This document shows positions 31,901-31,930 of a stretch of DNA of 31,930 nt, piece after piece. Below the pieces are notes generated by a model, which worked only from the letters and a program-made list of their open reading frames with translations, was not told the origin of the DNA and made no database searches. The stretch is taken from NCBI GenBank assembly GCA_030834365.1, contig JAURFJ010000002.1:1-31930 (forward strand). The letters are read 5' to 3'. Position numbers and translations under genes: made by a program. The DNA comes from Flavobacteriaceae bacterium (lineage in GTDB: Bacteria; Bacteroidota; Bacteroidia; Flavobacteriales; Flavobacteriaceae). The first letter of the stretch is position 1. Each line of letters begins with the position of its first letter.

Positions 31901-31930
31901 ATGGGGGGAGTTAGACAACAACCACCACGC

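Noticed and set aside
31867..31930. Start of a further gene at the right edge (ATG at 31901 on the plus strand, or a minus-strand gene entering)
   Set aside because: Only 10 codons remain, and nothing in any frame is recognisable.
1..31930. Defence island, mobile element or biosynthetic cluster
   Set aside because: No transposase, integrase, recombinase, nuclease, toxin-antitoxin, reverse transcriptase or repeat array was seen; gene content is core and accessory metabolism.

Overview
The window reads as ordinary chromosomal DNA of a member of the Bacteroidota, most likely the Flavobacteriales. The sequence evidence is a cysteine-free type B ribosomal protein L31, several families typical of that group (DUF4199, DUF2911, DUF2490, a LETM1-related protein, a GlmU-family protein), few Shine-Dalgarno sequences, and two clear Bacteroidota-type promoters of the form TTTG-N19/20-TAnnTTTG upstream of rpmE and purL. 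Genes are tightly packed. No gap is longer than about 150 bp. I see no tRNA, rRNA, CRISPR array, insertion sequence, phage gene or sign of recent transfer.

Region 1 (1-7326). A GlmU-family gene (N-terminal 190 codons only; it runs off the left edge) and rpmE lie on the minus strand. A plus-strand string follows: DUF4199 membrane protein, family 2 glycosyltransferase, phosphohexose mutase, MsbA-like ABC exporter and an RsmB/NOP-type RNA m5C methyltransferase. Gaps are 29 bp or less, so this is probably one transcription unit for envelope sugar/lipid and core functions. Region 2 (7361-11029) is the single-chain purine enzyme PurL with its own promoter.

Region 3 (11071-18801) is a fatty-acid beta-oxidation block: acyl-CoA ligase (fadD-like), a MarR-family regulator, then HAD/enoyl-CoA hydratase fusion (fadN-like), thiolase (fadA-like) and acyl-CoA dehydrogenase (fadE-like), closed by a strong intrinsic terminator. 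A perfect 24-bp palindrome just upstream of the marR gene is a strong operator candidate. The regulator gene overlaps the first catabolic gene by 4 bp, so it is probably an autoregulated, self-encoded repressor of the pathway.

Region 4 (18899-26109) holds two exported proteins (an M28-type peptidase with an altered first zinc motif and a fibronectin-like tail; a 1047-residue BNR/sortilin-like propeller protein), then a LETM1-related protein, a PaiB-like FMN-binding protein and OxyR, the last three with gaps or overlaps of at most a few bases. Converging on oxyR from the minus strand are trxB, a DUF4442 hotdog protein and a small conserved-looking ORF. With OxyR, TrxB and a secreted rhodanese close together, the area has a thiol/oxidative-stress flavour.

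Region 5 (27899-31930) carries exported accessory proteins: rhodanese, DUF2490 outer-membrane protein, DUF2911, a propeller-like secreted protein on the minus strand, and a serine beta-lactamase-family hydrolase that appears to start with TTG. I did not find a clearly undescribed multi-gene system. The most interesting leads are the MarR operator/fad circuit, the LETM1-paiB-oxyR coupling with a LETM1 protein that lacks the ribosome-binding-like domain, and the His-to-Asp change in the peptidase.
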